DNA from: Parietaria judaica
Lineage: Eukaryota; Streptophyta; Magnoliopsida; Rosales; Urticaceae
Assembly (NCBI GenBank): GCA_954871525.1
Contig: OX940871.1
Coordinates: forward strand, 25,022,586-25,086,585
Length of the DNA: 64,000 bases
Reading direction: 5' to 3'
Each line of letters starts with the position of its first letter. Position 1 is the stretch's first letter. Made by a program: the position numbers and the translations under genes. Of the stretch, positions 11,803 to 24,000 are shown one piece after another. Under the pieces are notes generated by a model. The model was not told the origin of the DNA and did not search any database. It saw only the letters and a program-made list of their open reading frames with translations.

Positions 11803-13317
11803 GAAAAATTGCTCCAAATAACTAAATTGGAACATAGGATTAGCAAAATAGTCAAACTTTGGTTAATTTTGTAAACTAGCCAATTAACATGAGGTGGCAT
11901 TTTAATGATATTTTGTATCCCTGTAATACCCTTTAATTAATCATTTTAATTATAATTTTCGTAATTAATTACAAAAAATAAGCACAAATTAAGATTAATT
12001 AATTATGCACAAATTTGGGAATTTAATAACTAATTTGAATAATTTCCATCGTCTCTCTCTCTCTATCTCTCTATCTCTCTCTCTCTGCGTTGTGACCTGC
12101 GACTTCTCCAACGAGCTTCATGCGAGGCTTCAGGTGATGCCGGCTCGATCGCTCTCCGGCGAGGTATCGTCGGGTGGGATTTTTCTAGGGCTGCTGAGCG
12201 CATCGCTGCGCAGTCCGACGCCATCGAGCTCCGCTCCATCGCCTGGAGGTTAGGCAAACTAATTGAACTTTGAATTTTTGTTTGGATTCCCTTCTCTGGA
12301 ATTTTTCTGCGACTGAATTTGTTAATGGACAATGTTTAGTGAACGAAGTTTTTGAATGTTGCCCATTGTTAGAGACAACTAGAGTGTCAATTAAAAGGAA
12401 ATCAATGATGAATGTGATGATTTAGTCTCTCTGACTTCGAAGCTGAATCGTTTGGTTATCAATTAGATTTCTTCCACCGTGACGACGACTGCGTCTCCAA
12501 GACGCCGCCGAAGCCCCGCCCCAGCTCCTCCCCCAACGCTGCGCTGCAGCCCGTCAACGAGCTCGTCGGGTTCTACGGGGACTTGGCCGGCGACAACGAC
12601 GATTCCGGCGAGGATGAGGAAGGGAGCGCTGAGGGCAGGAAGTCGTTTTCAGGCCATTGGGATCCCCATCTCCAGGGGGAGCAGCACCGCTGGCTCCGGC
12701 GCCTCCAACGATGATGAGATTTCGCTGCTCCCGACGCGCGCGAAGGAGCTCCTCCATCGGAGCACTCGCTCGGAAACACCGAGGCCACGACGATCGACGG
12801 CGAAACTTCCGCGGTCTTACGGGAAAGAGAGAGATTATTTTTTGTATTTAAAATATTTGATTATTGTATTTAAATTTTAATATGAATAATATTTTTTATT
12901 ATTAATTTACGTTGATTCGTTGTTGATTTACGTTAATTCGTTGTTGATTTACGTTAATTCGTTGCTAATTTATGTTGATTCGTTGTTGATTTACGTTAAA
13001 TTGCGCCTCTAATTTGTTGATATTTTTTGAAAAAAAAAATAAATCCAAAAATTATATGAATGTTTTGAATTTAAAATTTGAATTATACAAAAAAAATGGG
13101 TTTGCTTTGGTTGTTACCATATTAATAGCTATTTCAATTAATAGTAATATTTTCAATTAATGAAAATAAATGAATTTTTTAATTTTATTTAAACATGAGG
13201 GCAATAATGTAATTGGAATTTCATTTAAATGATTAATTGGCTAGTTTACAAAATTAACCAAAGTTTGACTATTTTGCTAAACACACTTTCAACTTTAGCT
13301 ATTTCTCCAAAGCGCTC
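11803..13317. mobile_element. Cargo-carrying MULE (Pack-MULE-like), terminal family 2, 1515 bp
   Basis: The left end GAAAAATTGCTCCAAATAAC and right end (inverse) GAGCGCTTTGGAGAAATAGC are followed by shared inner arms containing CAAAATAGTCAAACTTTGG and TTTGTAAACTAGCCAATTAA. The flanks CATTTTATA and TATTTTAGA match 7 of 9, so the TSD is approximate. The left arm matches the inverse of the right arm of the element at 14200-15641, and the right arm matches that element's left arm including its ACGTTGATTCGTTG tandem motif. The two are therefore one family in opposite orientation. The middle (about 12055-12835) is GC-rich, gene-like DNA beginning at a CT tract. Confidence 0.85.
12055..12835 (+). 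pseudogene. Captured gene-like fragments of unknown origin
   Basis: This GC-rich island inside the MULE lies between an AT-rich left arm and an ACGTTGATTCG-repeat right arm. It has two coding-like pieces, about 12090-12250 and 12465-12790, separated by an AT-rich intron-like stretch with GAGGTTAGG at the first boundary. Open frames exist on both strands (for example one on + with ELVGFYGDLAGDNDDSGED, about 12550-12610), but none spans both pieces cleanly and I do not recognise the parent gene. The base composition contrasts sharply with the arms, as expected of captured exons. Confidence 0.5.
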
Positions 13318-14190
13318 TATTTTAGAGGTGTTATTAAATACATGGCAGTGCAATGAAAATTTTGCTCTTAGTTTTATCTTCTTTAATTCCTGAATTGCTT
13401 ACATTGAACCAACACCCATGAAAGAGAATTATTGAGCTCGCGGCCATAGATAAAAGAAGAAGAAGCTTGACTCCGATGAGGCTCCCGGATCAGAAGAGGA
13501 GGACAAGGTCGAGCAATTGTTTGATCTGATTAGAAGAACCAGATAAGCAAATGATCATCTCCGATTGATCGACTAGTAAATGCTTTGATGAGCGTTTTGA
13601 GCTTTTATCGAAGTACTAATACATTAGATCGAGATACTAATATGTTTACGAATATATTATAGCTTTGATCGACTTTGAAATATTTATACCGCAAATTTCT
13701 CACACTAGTTACCATAACATAAATAATTACACAGCTATTTAATGTAATTAAAATAAATAATATGTTAGCCGCACAAGAATCAATTCTCTTAAAAAAATGA
13801 ACTGTATTTTTTTTAATGGAAAAAGTTGTCAAACTCTAATAATAACATGTCTGTGCATGTACCATTTTATCGGCTATCATAGTACTTGTGGCATGTTATT
13901 GTTAGAGTTTGAAATTTTTGTCTGACAAAAAAAAAGACTTATCATTATTTTTAGAAAAAATGATACTTATGCCGCTAATTGTTTTTAAAATAACGATGGT
14001 TTAGAACAGGGGTAGCAAATCAGGTTTCGTGTCGTGTTCTTGCTGGGTCTTATGTTTTTTCCTTATTATATCTAGACTCAGACCCGCTCCATTTAAATAC
14101 AGTGTTTATCGCGTCTACCCATTTAACCTATTTGTTAGATTCATGTATCTTTAAATGATAAATTAATTCAATTTATACTCATTAACTTAA
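13318..14190. other. Spacer between the two cargo-carrying MULEs
   Basis: AT-rich DNA. It holds one short coding-like piece (13454-13546, listed separately) and, near 14008-14100, a segment starting CAGGGGTAGCAAATCAGG with CGTGTCGTGTTC motifs that may be one end of a degraded hAT-type element. No matching other end was found. Confidence 0.4.
13454..13546 (+). pseudogene. Short fragment resembling a NIM1/NPR1-interacting (NIMIN-type) protein
   Basis: A stop-bounded frame encodes about 30 residues with EEEDKVEQLFDLIRRTR before the stop. A Glu-rich run followed by a KVExFFxLIR-type helix is seen in small plant NIMIN-like regulators of NPR1. There is no start codon in frame and no upstream exon I can support, so at best this is a remnant. 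The resemblance is from memory and based on a very short match. Confidence 0.25.
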
Positions 14191-14761
14191 TTTATTTAAG
14201 GGTTCTTAAGAGTAATAGCCAATCTTGAAAGTGAGTTTAGCAAAATAACCAAACTTTGGTTAATTTTGTAAACTAGCCAATTAACCATTTAAGTGAATTT
14301 CTAATTACATTCTTACCCTTAATAATAAAAAACGAAATTAAAAATAAATACAAATTAACCACGTAATTTGTGGGTTATTAATCTGAAAAAATCAATGACA
14401 TTTATTATGAATAATTATATTAATTATGAATTCATTTATTTTCATTAATTAAAAATATTGCTTTTATTTGAAATAGCTATTAATATGGTAACAACCAAAA
14501 CCAAACCCCATTGTTTTGTATAATTCAAATTTTAAATTCAAAACATTCATATAATTTTCGGATTTATTTTTTTTTTAAAAAAATATCAACAAATTAAAGA
14601 CGCTAATTAACGTAAATTTACGTTGAATTCCTAGCCAATTTACGTTAATTTACGTAAATTAACAACGAATTTACAATGAATTAACAACAAACTTACGTTA
14701 ATTCGTAAATTAACAACGAATTAACGTAAATTAACAACGAATCAACGTAAATTAACAATCA

Positions 14762-15259
14762 AAATAAACGTGGAATAATGATGGGCGACTTCAGGCGCAG
14801 CGACTTCAGGCCATTAACGAAACCTTCGCTGCCGCGCCCGGTCAATTCAGCATTGTCCTCGACGACGGACACCATCGGAGCCATCCTCGCCGGCCTTCCG
14901 ATCAGGTACCCTTCCCACGATGCCCTTGGCTCGTCAAAGGAGAAGCGACGGCACTCGTCGAGCGACATCCGAGCTGCAATGTCGACAGAGAATCTCGGAT
15001 CTGTGTCGCAAGATCTGCGCTCACCGCCGAAACCATACTCCCCGACCTCCGACTGCGTTTCCCTCGCCCTCGCTCTGTCATTTTTTCCGGTCACCGAATC
15101 GCCATTCTCTCCGGGGAGCTTCTTCTTCTTCGGCTTTCGCCTCCATTTCGCGAATTTCTTGCTCAGATCTGAAGCCCTGCGCTGCGAGTCGGCCGCGACG
15201 TCGTCGGATCTCGGGCCTCCGGAGCACGATTTGCTCCGCCGGAGCTCCGACCAGCTCCG
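14762..15259 (-). pseudogene. OCTOPUS-like (DUF740) gene fragment captured by a MULE
   Basis: The minus strand is open from just inside an in-frame TAG at about 15260-15262 to a TGA near 14762. It reads RRSKSCSGG, then ASDLSKKFAKWRRKPKKKK, DTDPRFSVDIAARMSLDE, and RFSFDEPRASWEGYLIGRP followed by APMVSVVED. The last two blocks resemble the conserved motifs of plant OCTOPUS/OPL (DUF740) polarity proteins, where RFSxDEPRASWDGYLIGR and MLSVVED occur. The intact family is several hundred residues long, so this is only a middle portion without the N-terminal domain or C-terminus. It ends where the element's ACGTAAATTAAC repeats begin. The (CT)n tract upstream on this strand (15289-15379) marks the other boundary. 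Probably non-functional, but the frame is preserved. Confidence 0.8.
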
Positions 15260-15286
15260 CTAGCGGCGGCGACGGAAGCCTCGAAG

Positions 15287-15288
<2 letters not shown>

Positions 15289-15379
<91 letters not shown>
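15289..15379. repeat. (GA)n microsatellite, about 45 copies
   Basis: An uninterrupted GA run at the junction between the captured OCTOPUS-like fragment and the right arm of the MULE. The related element at 11803 has a shorter, interrupted CT tract at the equivalent junction (12051-12085). A long arginine/glutamate open frame across this run is an artefact of the repeat. Confidence 0.95.
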
Positions 15380-15382
<3 letters not shown>

Positions 15383-15650
15383 CGATGGAATGTAAGGGAG
15401 CTGATTTTTTTTTAATTAAACTAATAAGTAATCAGTTACCATGATTTGTGGGATAATGATAATTACCAATTTAATTAATTACGAAAATAATAAACGAAAT
15501 TGATTAATTAAAGGGTATTTTAGTATTAAAATTTGAATTAAATATGACACCTCATGTTAATTGGCTAGTTTACAAAATTAACCAAAGTTTGGCTATTTTG
15601 CAAAATCAAAGTTTCAATTTGGTTATTTGGTGTAATTTCTCTTTATTTAA

Positions 15651-16740
15651 TTATATTATCTAAGATTTTAAAAGTTACTAACAAACTGTTATATTCATCA
15701 ATTTTACGACGTAATAATTAATAAAATAAAAACATAAATGTCATACATAATAAGTATTAAAAAGATTGATAACATATATAAAATGTCCCATCATGCGGTG
15801 TGTGTGAGCTTCACTCCTTATAGCTCTACTTAGACAGAGGCCCTCTCAACGGAACATTCAAATTAGCATGAAAGTCCTACTTCAGATGATACGCCTCACT
15901 GAGCTCTCTCTTGGGATTTTTCTAAGGCAGGATTGGTGGAGCGCGTAGGGGAGGTGGTGTGTGGTGTGGCTGGCCTCGTCCGCAAGGAGAGAGAAATCGT
16001 CGTCGCAGGCCATTAGAGGAAGCAGCAGAGCAGGTACGTTAGGGTTACGAGGCGGAACGGAACCCGACGGCGACGATGAAGGCGACGTCGTTGGAGAAAG
16101 ATAGAGAGAAAGGGGTGGGTTAACGGAATCGGAGTGCCGTGACGGTTCGTGATGGTCCCGTTAAGTAGTGGTAGATATCGTTGATGAAAGGCGTCGATGG
16201 AGGAGTGGTCGCTGAGGAGGTGCTGCCTTATGAGCTCTATGTCTTTTTTTTCATTTTTTTTACAGGGTTTCTACGTTGTTTCCGTAGCTTGCTCAAAATT
16301 AAGGTTTCATTGAATGGAATTGAAGGTCGAAAGGAATTGGAGGGTGGGGCTCACTTCTCTACAATTTCATGAGGAATTTTTTTAAGCTTAATCAAGTGTC
16401 GGCGAGTTATGTTTTTCGGCCGATTTATGTGTTGGGTTTATTTCGGTGAACTTGTATTTATGATTGAACTTAATCCCTCCAGAGGAAAAAATTAAGCTTC
16501 ATTGTTTTAGATTGTATGTTACATTATTTTTACTTGTTTAAGCTATTTTTAAAGTGTATGTAAAAGTCAAGCTTCGTTTTTTATCTAATTGAAATAACAT
16601 TTATGTGATTGTACTTACATATATGTAATTATGTCATTACGAATATGTAAAGTATAATCTCTTACATTTATGTACTTACACATCGTTTCTTTGACTTACA
16701 AACTTGCATTATTTCTTATGTAGAATCTCTTAATATGTAA
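15651..16740. other. Intergenic DNA with gene-like minus-strand fragments
   Basis: The segment 15900-16130 is GC-richer and coding-like. On the minus strand a 29-codon frame starting at 16013 reads MACDDDFSLLADEA and then hits a stop. I do not recognise the parent gene. It may be another captured or decayed exon. From about 16600 the sequence grades into degenerate GTAACT-type repeats. No complete gene seen. Confidence 0.35.
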
Positions 16741-19470
16741 CATAAGTGTAATTATATATGACTAGAATTACGAAATTGTAACTCCAGTTACAAAAGTGTA
16801 ACTCCAGTTACATAAGTGTAACTCCGGTTATAAAAGTGTAACTCCGGTTACAAAAGTGTAACTTCGGTTACAAAATTGTTTTAATACTTCCAAATTAATT
16901 CCAATAAAGAAAAAACACTAAATTATTATTTTAAGAAATATATTGAAATTTGATTCCATAATAAATACACTTTTAATATAGTTTTGTTTTAATATGTAGA
17001 ATCTCTTAATATGTAACATAAGTGTAATTATATATGACTATAACTACGAAATTGTAACTTCAGTTACAAAAGTGCAACTTCAGTTACAAAACTGCAACTC
17101 CAGTTACATAAGTGTAACTTCAGTTACCCAAGTGTAACTGTAGTTACCCAAATGTAACTTTAATTACATAAGTGTAACTCTTGTTACCCACGTGTAACTG
17201 TAGTCACCCAAATGTGACTTTACTTACATAAGTTTAACTGCAGTTACCCAAGGGTATTTGTAGTTACCCAAATGTAATTTTATTAACTTTAGTTACATAA
17301 GTGTAACTGTAGTTACCCAAGGCTAACTGTAGTTACCTAAATGTAACTTTAGTTACATAAGTGTAACTCTTGTTACCCAAGTGTAACTGTAGTTACCAAA
17401 ATGTAACTTTAGTTACATAAGTTTAACTGCAATTACCCAAGTGTATTTGTAGTTACCCAAATGTAATTTTAGTATCTTTAGTTATATAAGTGTAACTGTA
17501 GTTATCCAAATGTAACTTTAGTTAAGTGTAACTATTGTTATCCAAGTGTAACTGTAGTTAACCAAATGTAACTTTATTTACATAAGTGTAACTTCAGTTA
17601 CCCAAGTGTAACTTTAGTTATTCAAATATAATTTTAGTAACTTTAGTTACATAAGTGTAACTGCAGTTACCCAAGTATAACTGTAGTTACCAAAATGTAA
17701 CTTTAGTTACATAAGTGTAACTCTTGTTACCCAAGTGTAATTGTAGTTATCCAAATGTAACTTTAGCTACATAAGTGTAACTATTGTTATCCAAGTGTAA
17801 ATGTAGTTACCCAAATGTAACTTTAGTTGCATAAGTGTAACTCCAGTTACCAAAGTGTAACTCTAATTACCCAAATGTAATTTTAGTCACTTTAGTTACA
17901 TAAGTGTAACTGCAGTTACCTAAGTGTAAAACTGTAGTTACTCAAATGTAACTTTAGTTACATAAGTGTAACTCTTGTTACCCAAGTGTAACTTTAGTTA
18001 CCCAAATGGCCAATTGGAGTTACATTTATGTAACTACATTTACACTTACCTAATTTTAGAGCTGCAATGAATAAAAAATGCGTTAATGTATCTAAAGTTA
18101 TATAAGTTACATTAGTGTAACTATACTTACCCAAATGTAACTTTAGATACATAAGTGTAACTCTTGTTACCCAAGTGTAACTATAGTTACCCAAATGTAA
18201 CTTTAGTTACAAAAGTGTAACTTCAGTTACCCAAATGTAAATTTAGTAACTTTAGTTACATAAGTGTAACCGCAGTTACACAAGGGTAACTGTAGTTACC
18301 CAAATATAATTTTAGTAACTTTAGTTACATAAGTGTAAGTGAATTTATCCAAGTGTAACCGTAGTTACCCAAATGTAACTTTAGTTACATAAGTGTAACT
18401 CTTGTTACCCAAGTGTAACTTTAGTAACTTTAGTTACATAAGTGTAACCGCAGGTATTCAAGTGTAACAGTAGTTACCTAAATGTAATTTTAGTTACACA
18501 AGTGTAAGTGAATTTACCCAAGTGTAACTGTACTTACCCAAATGTAACTTTAGTTACATAAGTGTAACTCTTGTTACCCAAATGTAACTTTAGTAACTTT
18601 AGTTACATAAGTGTAACCACAGTTATTCAAGTGTAACTGTAGTTACCCAAATGTAATTTTAGTTACACAAGTGTAAGTGAATTTACCCAAGTGTAACTGT
18701 ACTTACCCAAATGTAACTTTAGTTGCATAAGTGTAACTCTTGTTACCCAAGTGTAACTGTAGTTACTCAAACGTGACTTTAGTTACATAAGTGTAACTGC
18801 AGTTACCCAAGTGTAATTGTAGTTACCCAAATGTAATTTTAGTAACTTTAGTTATATAAGTGTAACTGAATTTACCCAAGGGTAACTGTAGTTACCCAAA
18901 TATAAATTTAGTTACATAAGTGTAACTCTTGTTACCCAAGTCAAGTGTAACTGTAGTTACCCAAATGTAACTTTAGTTAGATAAATGTAACTCTAGTTAC
19001 ATAAGCGTAATTGTAGTTACTCAAATGGCCAATTGGAGTTACATTTATGTAACTCCAGTTACACTTACTTAATAATATATACATAATAGTTGTAAACATA
19101 ATGAGAATTACATAAGTCATGTAATTACTGCTATATAATTTTAGATGGAGACTCAATCAATATAATTATATATGATATAAGTGTAATTATATATAACTAG
19201 AATTATGAAATTGTAATTGTGATTACAAAGGTGTAAGTGTCGTTATAAAGTGTAACTCCAGGTACAAAAGTGTACTCCAGTTACGTTGTGTAACTCTTAT
19301 TTCAAATATAACTATAAGTGTAATTACATATGTGAAATTACGGTTATGTAATTTGTAGTTACGGTTGTGTAACTCTTATAATTGTAGTTACGCAATTTGT
19401 AAATGTTGGTCATTATTTTTCGAAAATATTGAATTTCAAGTTATGTAACTCCAATTAAGTGTAATTCGGA
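16741..19470. repeat. Minisatellite of ~20-bp palindromic units (GTAACTNNAGTTAC)
   Basis: About 2.3 kb (core 16741-19075, degenerate to about 19470) made of units like GTAACTTTAGTTACATAA, GTAACTCTTGTTACCCAA and GTAACTGTAGTTACCCAA. GTAACT and AGTTAC are exact inverse complements 2 bases apart, so most units are small palindromes. Three variants often alternate, giving a period near 60 bp in places. Larger copies exist: AATGGCCAATTGGAGTTACA occurs at about 18005 and again about 1020 bp later, and the block starting TAGAATCTCTTAATATGTAA occurs near 16722 and 16997. No coding potential. Confidence 0.95.
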
Positions 19471-19819
19471 CGCATCCATCTATTAATATTCTTACTCATA
19501 TTTTTTTTAGGTAAAAGTAGACATGTTCTATGAACTTAGAGCAATTTTTTCTTTGCATTGTTTTCTTTTTGCGGCACAAGTACATATGATTTTTGAAGTT
19601 AAATTTATGGTAAAATACCTATGTTATTTTGCGGAAAAAGTATATAGATTTAGAGGCATAATCGAACCGGGCTCAAGAACGAGCTCAGTGAAGTTGTAAC
19701 AAGACTTGTGTTTTTGTTTTGTTTTTACGTTTTAGTAATGATAATACTTAATACACTACCCGAAATTATATGCAACATTTGAAACAAATAGCAAATACAA
19801 ACACAAAGACTTCTATATT

Positions 19820-20175
19820 TAGATACATGTTGCAATAATTTCATAAGTGAAACCCCAAAGAGAGAAACGGACACCGATCTTCACAGAAAGAGAATGATTG
19901 AAGTCGAAGATATTGATGACTTCCATGAACGCTAATTTATTCATCTCGGCCTCGAATCCCCGGTCGGTGAGCCAGCCGTCGAAGACGCCGCGATCCAGCA
20001 AATACGCGATCCTCTTCTTCATCACTTCTCACTGCTGCTGCATCGACTGGTTGAAGTCCGGCGAGACGAAGACCTTCCTGGAAACGCTCCGTGGACAGAA
20101 GAGTCGGCTCTGCGTCATGAGGCCGAACAACCAATCCCGATTCAGGAGGCGGTGCGCGCCGAGGAGAGCCCGCAT
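19820..20175 (-). pseudogene. Broken fragment of an acyl-CoA oxidase 3-like (ACX3) gene
   Basis: Minus-strand frames read NRDWLFGLMTQSRLF, then KVFVSPDFNQSMQQQ, an in-frame stop, and EVMKKRIAYLLDRGVFDGWL, ending in SVKIGVRFSLWG before diverging. This order resembles the N-terminal region of peroxisomal medium-chain acyl-CoA oxidase ACX3 of plants (beta-oxidation), where a KIFVSPDYNQ block is followed by KRIWYLLExGVFKGWL and an SIKVGVHFFLWG block. Only about 110 residues are present, with one stop and no FAD-domain remainder, so it cannot be functional. It lies between the minisatellite and the HRQ1 promoter, in GC-richer DNA than its surroundings, which suggests transfer by a transposon. No element ends were found. 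Confidence 0.75.
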
Positions 20176-20865
<690 letters not shown>

Positions 20866-21027
20866 ATGGCGGAGCCGGAGAGATTCCTCGTCCGTACATT
20901 CTCCGGCGAGTCCACCACCGTTTCTCTCGCCGCCGATGCCACCGTCGAAGACCTCAAGCTTCTTCTCAAGCAGAGTTTCCCTCCAGTCTCCACCTTCCCC
21001 AATTTTCATCTCTTTTTCAGGGCAAGC

Positions 21028-21086
<59 letters not shown>

Positions 21087-24000
21087 TCTACGAATTTGCC
21101 GAATCAATGTTTCTATGCTTATAATCTGATCTTTGATCGTTGTTTTGATAATGCATTCGTTCATTGTATGTTTCGATCATCGTTTGAAGCTTGAGAGTCT
21201 CACATTGTGTCATTCAGGGAGTTAAGTTGAGATTGCAGAGTAAGCTTAACGCACTGAATGCGAGCAGCGGCGAGTTCATATTGATCGTGCCGTTCACGAA
21301 GAAGAACCCTTGCAGGACGGAGGAATCCGGGCAAGCCACGCCGTTGAAGAGCGTTGACAATGAAACCTCTGTCTCGAAACTCGCTGACTCGGCGTGGCGG
21401 GAAATGATGCAAGACTTGTCGAGTTTGCGTGGTGGTGCGAGTGCTGAAGATGGTGATACCGATGTGGTTGGCACTTCTTGTTCAGGCTCTTCTCGGCCCA
21501 AAAGGAGAAGGGGAAACGGTGACGATGATATACTGTTGGATATTCTTCGATCTTGTAAGAGTAAGAATGTCCTCGATGGCGAGAACTGTCTGAGACTAGT
21601 CACGCTTTTGGGGTCGTTAAATTGTTTGTGGGATCCGATTTCTGGAGATTGCATGATGTTGAAAACCGCGAGTTTGAGGGGCATTGGAGCCATGGACCAA
21701 GATTTGCAGGCACACGATGGGACTTCGTGTATATGTCCTGCTTGGTGTAAGACCGTATTGCAGGCGTTTTCTTTCGTGAACGTTGTGTACGCAATCCTTG
21801 AGTTGAGACGGGAAATTCTCACGTTGCAAATTGTAGAAGAAGCGCTGTGTGAGCTTCGGAAATTTGGGGTGGAATTTGGTATGAAGGACTTGGAACATCT
21901 TTCTGTTCTCTCTCCCAAGGTAATAAATGAATCAGGATATTGTGTTTGTTGCCTATTGTAGACGTGCGGTTAGGATTGAAAGTTTTACACCTGAAACCGG
22001 TTTATGCACCAAAAATTGGTTTACCGGAAACCAAATAGTCGGAATATTCAGTTTGTTGTTTAAAACAAAAACCACCTATTTGGATTTTAACAGAAACCGG
22101 TTTTAAAACCTGTATGATAGCGGTATTCAATATTTAGGAACTTATTTCTAATTTAAAAATTTCCTTAGGATACAATTTTTTTTGAGAATGAGCTTTTATT
22201 TCTAACTTACTTTTTCAAGAAGTTATAAAAACAGTATCGATTTTTTACAAATCGAATATCCGGTTCCTATCTTGACAACGGTAAAGAAGCATAGCCGGAA
22301 TACGGATATCATTTCTACCTCCAGTTCTTGTATGGACTCCGGTGACATGCACAACCAATTTGATTACATATTGGAATACTGAGAAAATGCAGCCATTTTC
22401 TCTCCAGGTAGTACGTTTTGCAAGTGATTTGGAAGATGAAACAAGTTCTGGGGATGCGATTGTTGTGCATCGTTCAACACCAAACTTGGACCTCAAAACA
22501 AAATTAGAATCTGGTATACTGGAATACTATTTCTCTTTCATGGTGAGGCGTCCGCCTCATCCGACCCGCATGAGGCATGCGCTCGGTGTCGATTTTGTAG
22601 CACCTTATTTCGGGGGTTCCTTGAGGCGTCGCCTCAACTGATTTTGAAAACACTTTCACTGACCTAAATTTTGATGTTTGTAGCAACAGCCTCACACACG
22701 TTTACTGCAGAGTGCAGAAGACGGGATGTAGTAAAAATAATCGATGATTTGAAGCAAAGAGAAAATTTGTTCAGAAATAGTTTGTGGGAAGCTGTTGAGA
22801 GCTTTATGGTATGTTCAACTAATCCGTTGAGTCCCTTCCTTCAACCTAACTCGCATCATACTATTTCCCTAACAGTTAACGAGGACGGTCCATAGTATAC
22901 AGTTGTTGCAGATCTTTTTTATTTTTATAGTTATTTGCACATATACCCCCCAGTCTAGTTAATTAGTCGGCAAATTATTTGATCTCAAATCTCAGATCGA
23001 ACCTGATCATATTTTTGGTTCGCATTTAATAATGTGAAATTTTAGCGGAATCAATATGATATGCATAGTTTTAGCCTTTAGCGGAATCAATATGATATGC
23101 ATCGTTTTAACCTATACTTCTCTTGTGTTTGTTTTTGGGATGCTTTACGAAGTACAGATTGACATATTATTGTTAATGTGAAAAATTCTGCAGTTTAGTC
23201 GTGGAAATGAGAAGACTAGAATGAAGAACTCCGGTGTTTCTACATGTACAAGTACGAGCATGAATGAGGGGATAAAGCCAGACAGAAGATCTACAAGTTC
23301 AAGCTTTCATTTAAAGAGATGTTATGTAGGTCCTCACTCTTGATGCAAAAGTAATTTTCGATTTCATTTCCTATCTTATTATGAAACACACCATAAGATC
23401 GAGTCCAGACCAGTGTTTAGGCCCGACATATCAAAATCACTTTGGGATTCGTAGCTCATTTATGATTATGCTTTTATGTGAGTGTTGTGTTTATGAGTTA
23501 GCTTCTGGGTCGTTTTGTCTCTTTTAGTTGTATGTCTTTACAAATTCATGTACTTAGTCTATTTATAGGACCCTAAGGGAATGGAGATATCTTCAAAAGA
23601 ATTATTCAGTAAATTAGTGTCTAACTTTAGCGTAGTCTTCTCTTTAGATTTACGGCTTTTCAAGATAGGGAAACATACGGCTAAAGGCCCGTGGCAAGAT
23701 CGATCTCCCTCGGTCATAACATGTTTAGTAAACTTATCAAGACAAGTCATTTGATAAGATATTTGGATTCTATTGGCAAAGAATTAACAGGTAAATAATT
23801 AGAATTTTAAGTTCAAAATCGAACGAATTGTCAATAATTAAAAACCGTTTTTAAATTATCAAATTGTATTTAGTTCTATATTGAAACTCGGATATCTGGA
23901 TATTTTGCGCCATTCAATAGAATAACATGTGCCATCATCACCGGCTCCTTTGTTTTTCAGGCTACAAACGCTTTGTCACCTTTGGAGATGGTTGAGCATC

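Larger units (their letters stand above)
14200..15641. mobile_element. Cargo-carrying MULE (Pack-MULE-like), terminal family 2, 1442 bp, perfect TSD
   Basis: Left end GGGTTCTTAAGAGTAATAGC, right end (inverse) GAGAAATTACACCAAATAAC, with perfect 9-bp TSD TTTATTTAA (14191-14199 and 15642-15650). The left arm contains tandem TTAACGTAAATTAACAACGA motifs; the right arm starts after a long (GA)n tract. The arms match those of 11803-13317 in opposite orientation, but the cargo here is an OCTOPUS-like gene fragment on the minus strand. No transposase is encoded, so mobility would depend on another element. Confidence 0.92.

Noticed and set aside
14920..15444. 174-codon open frame on the plus strand with an Arg-Glu repeat
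   Set aside because: It is an artefact of the (GA)n tract and runs antisense to the OCTOPUS-like fragment.
16741..19470. Regular repeats resembling a CRISPR array
   Set aside because: There are no unique spacers, the units are contiguous and variable, and the genome is plant nuclear DNA.
22530..22640. Extension of the HRQ1 exon through ATACTGGAATACTATTTC...
   Set aside because: Using the GT donor at 22514 keeps phase with the next exon; the extension reaches a stop and has GAGGCG-type repeat character.
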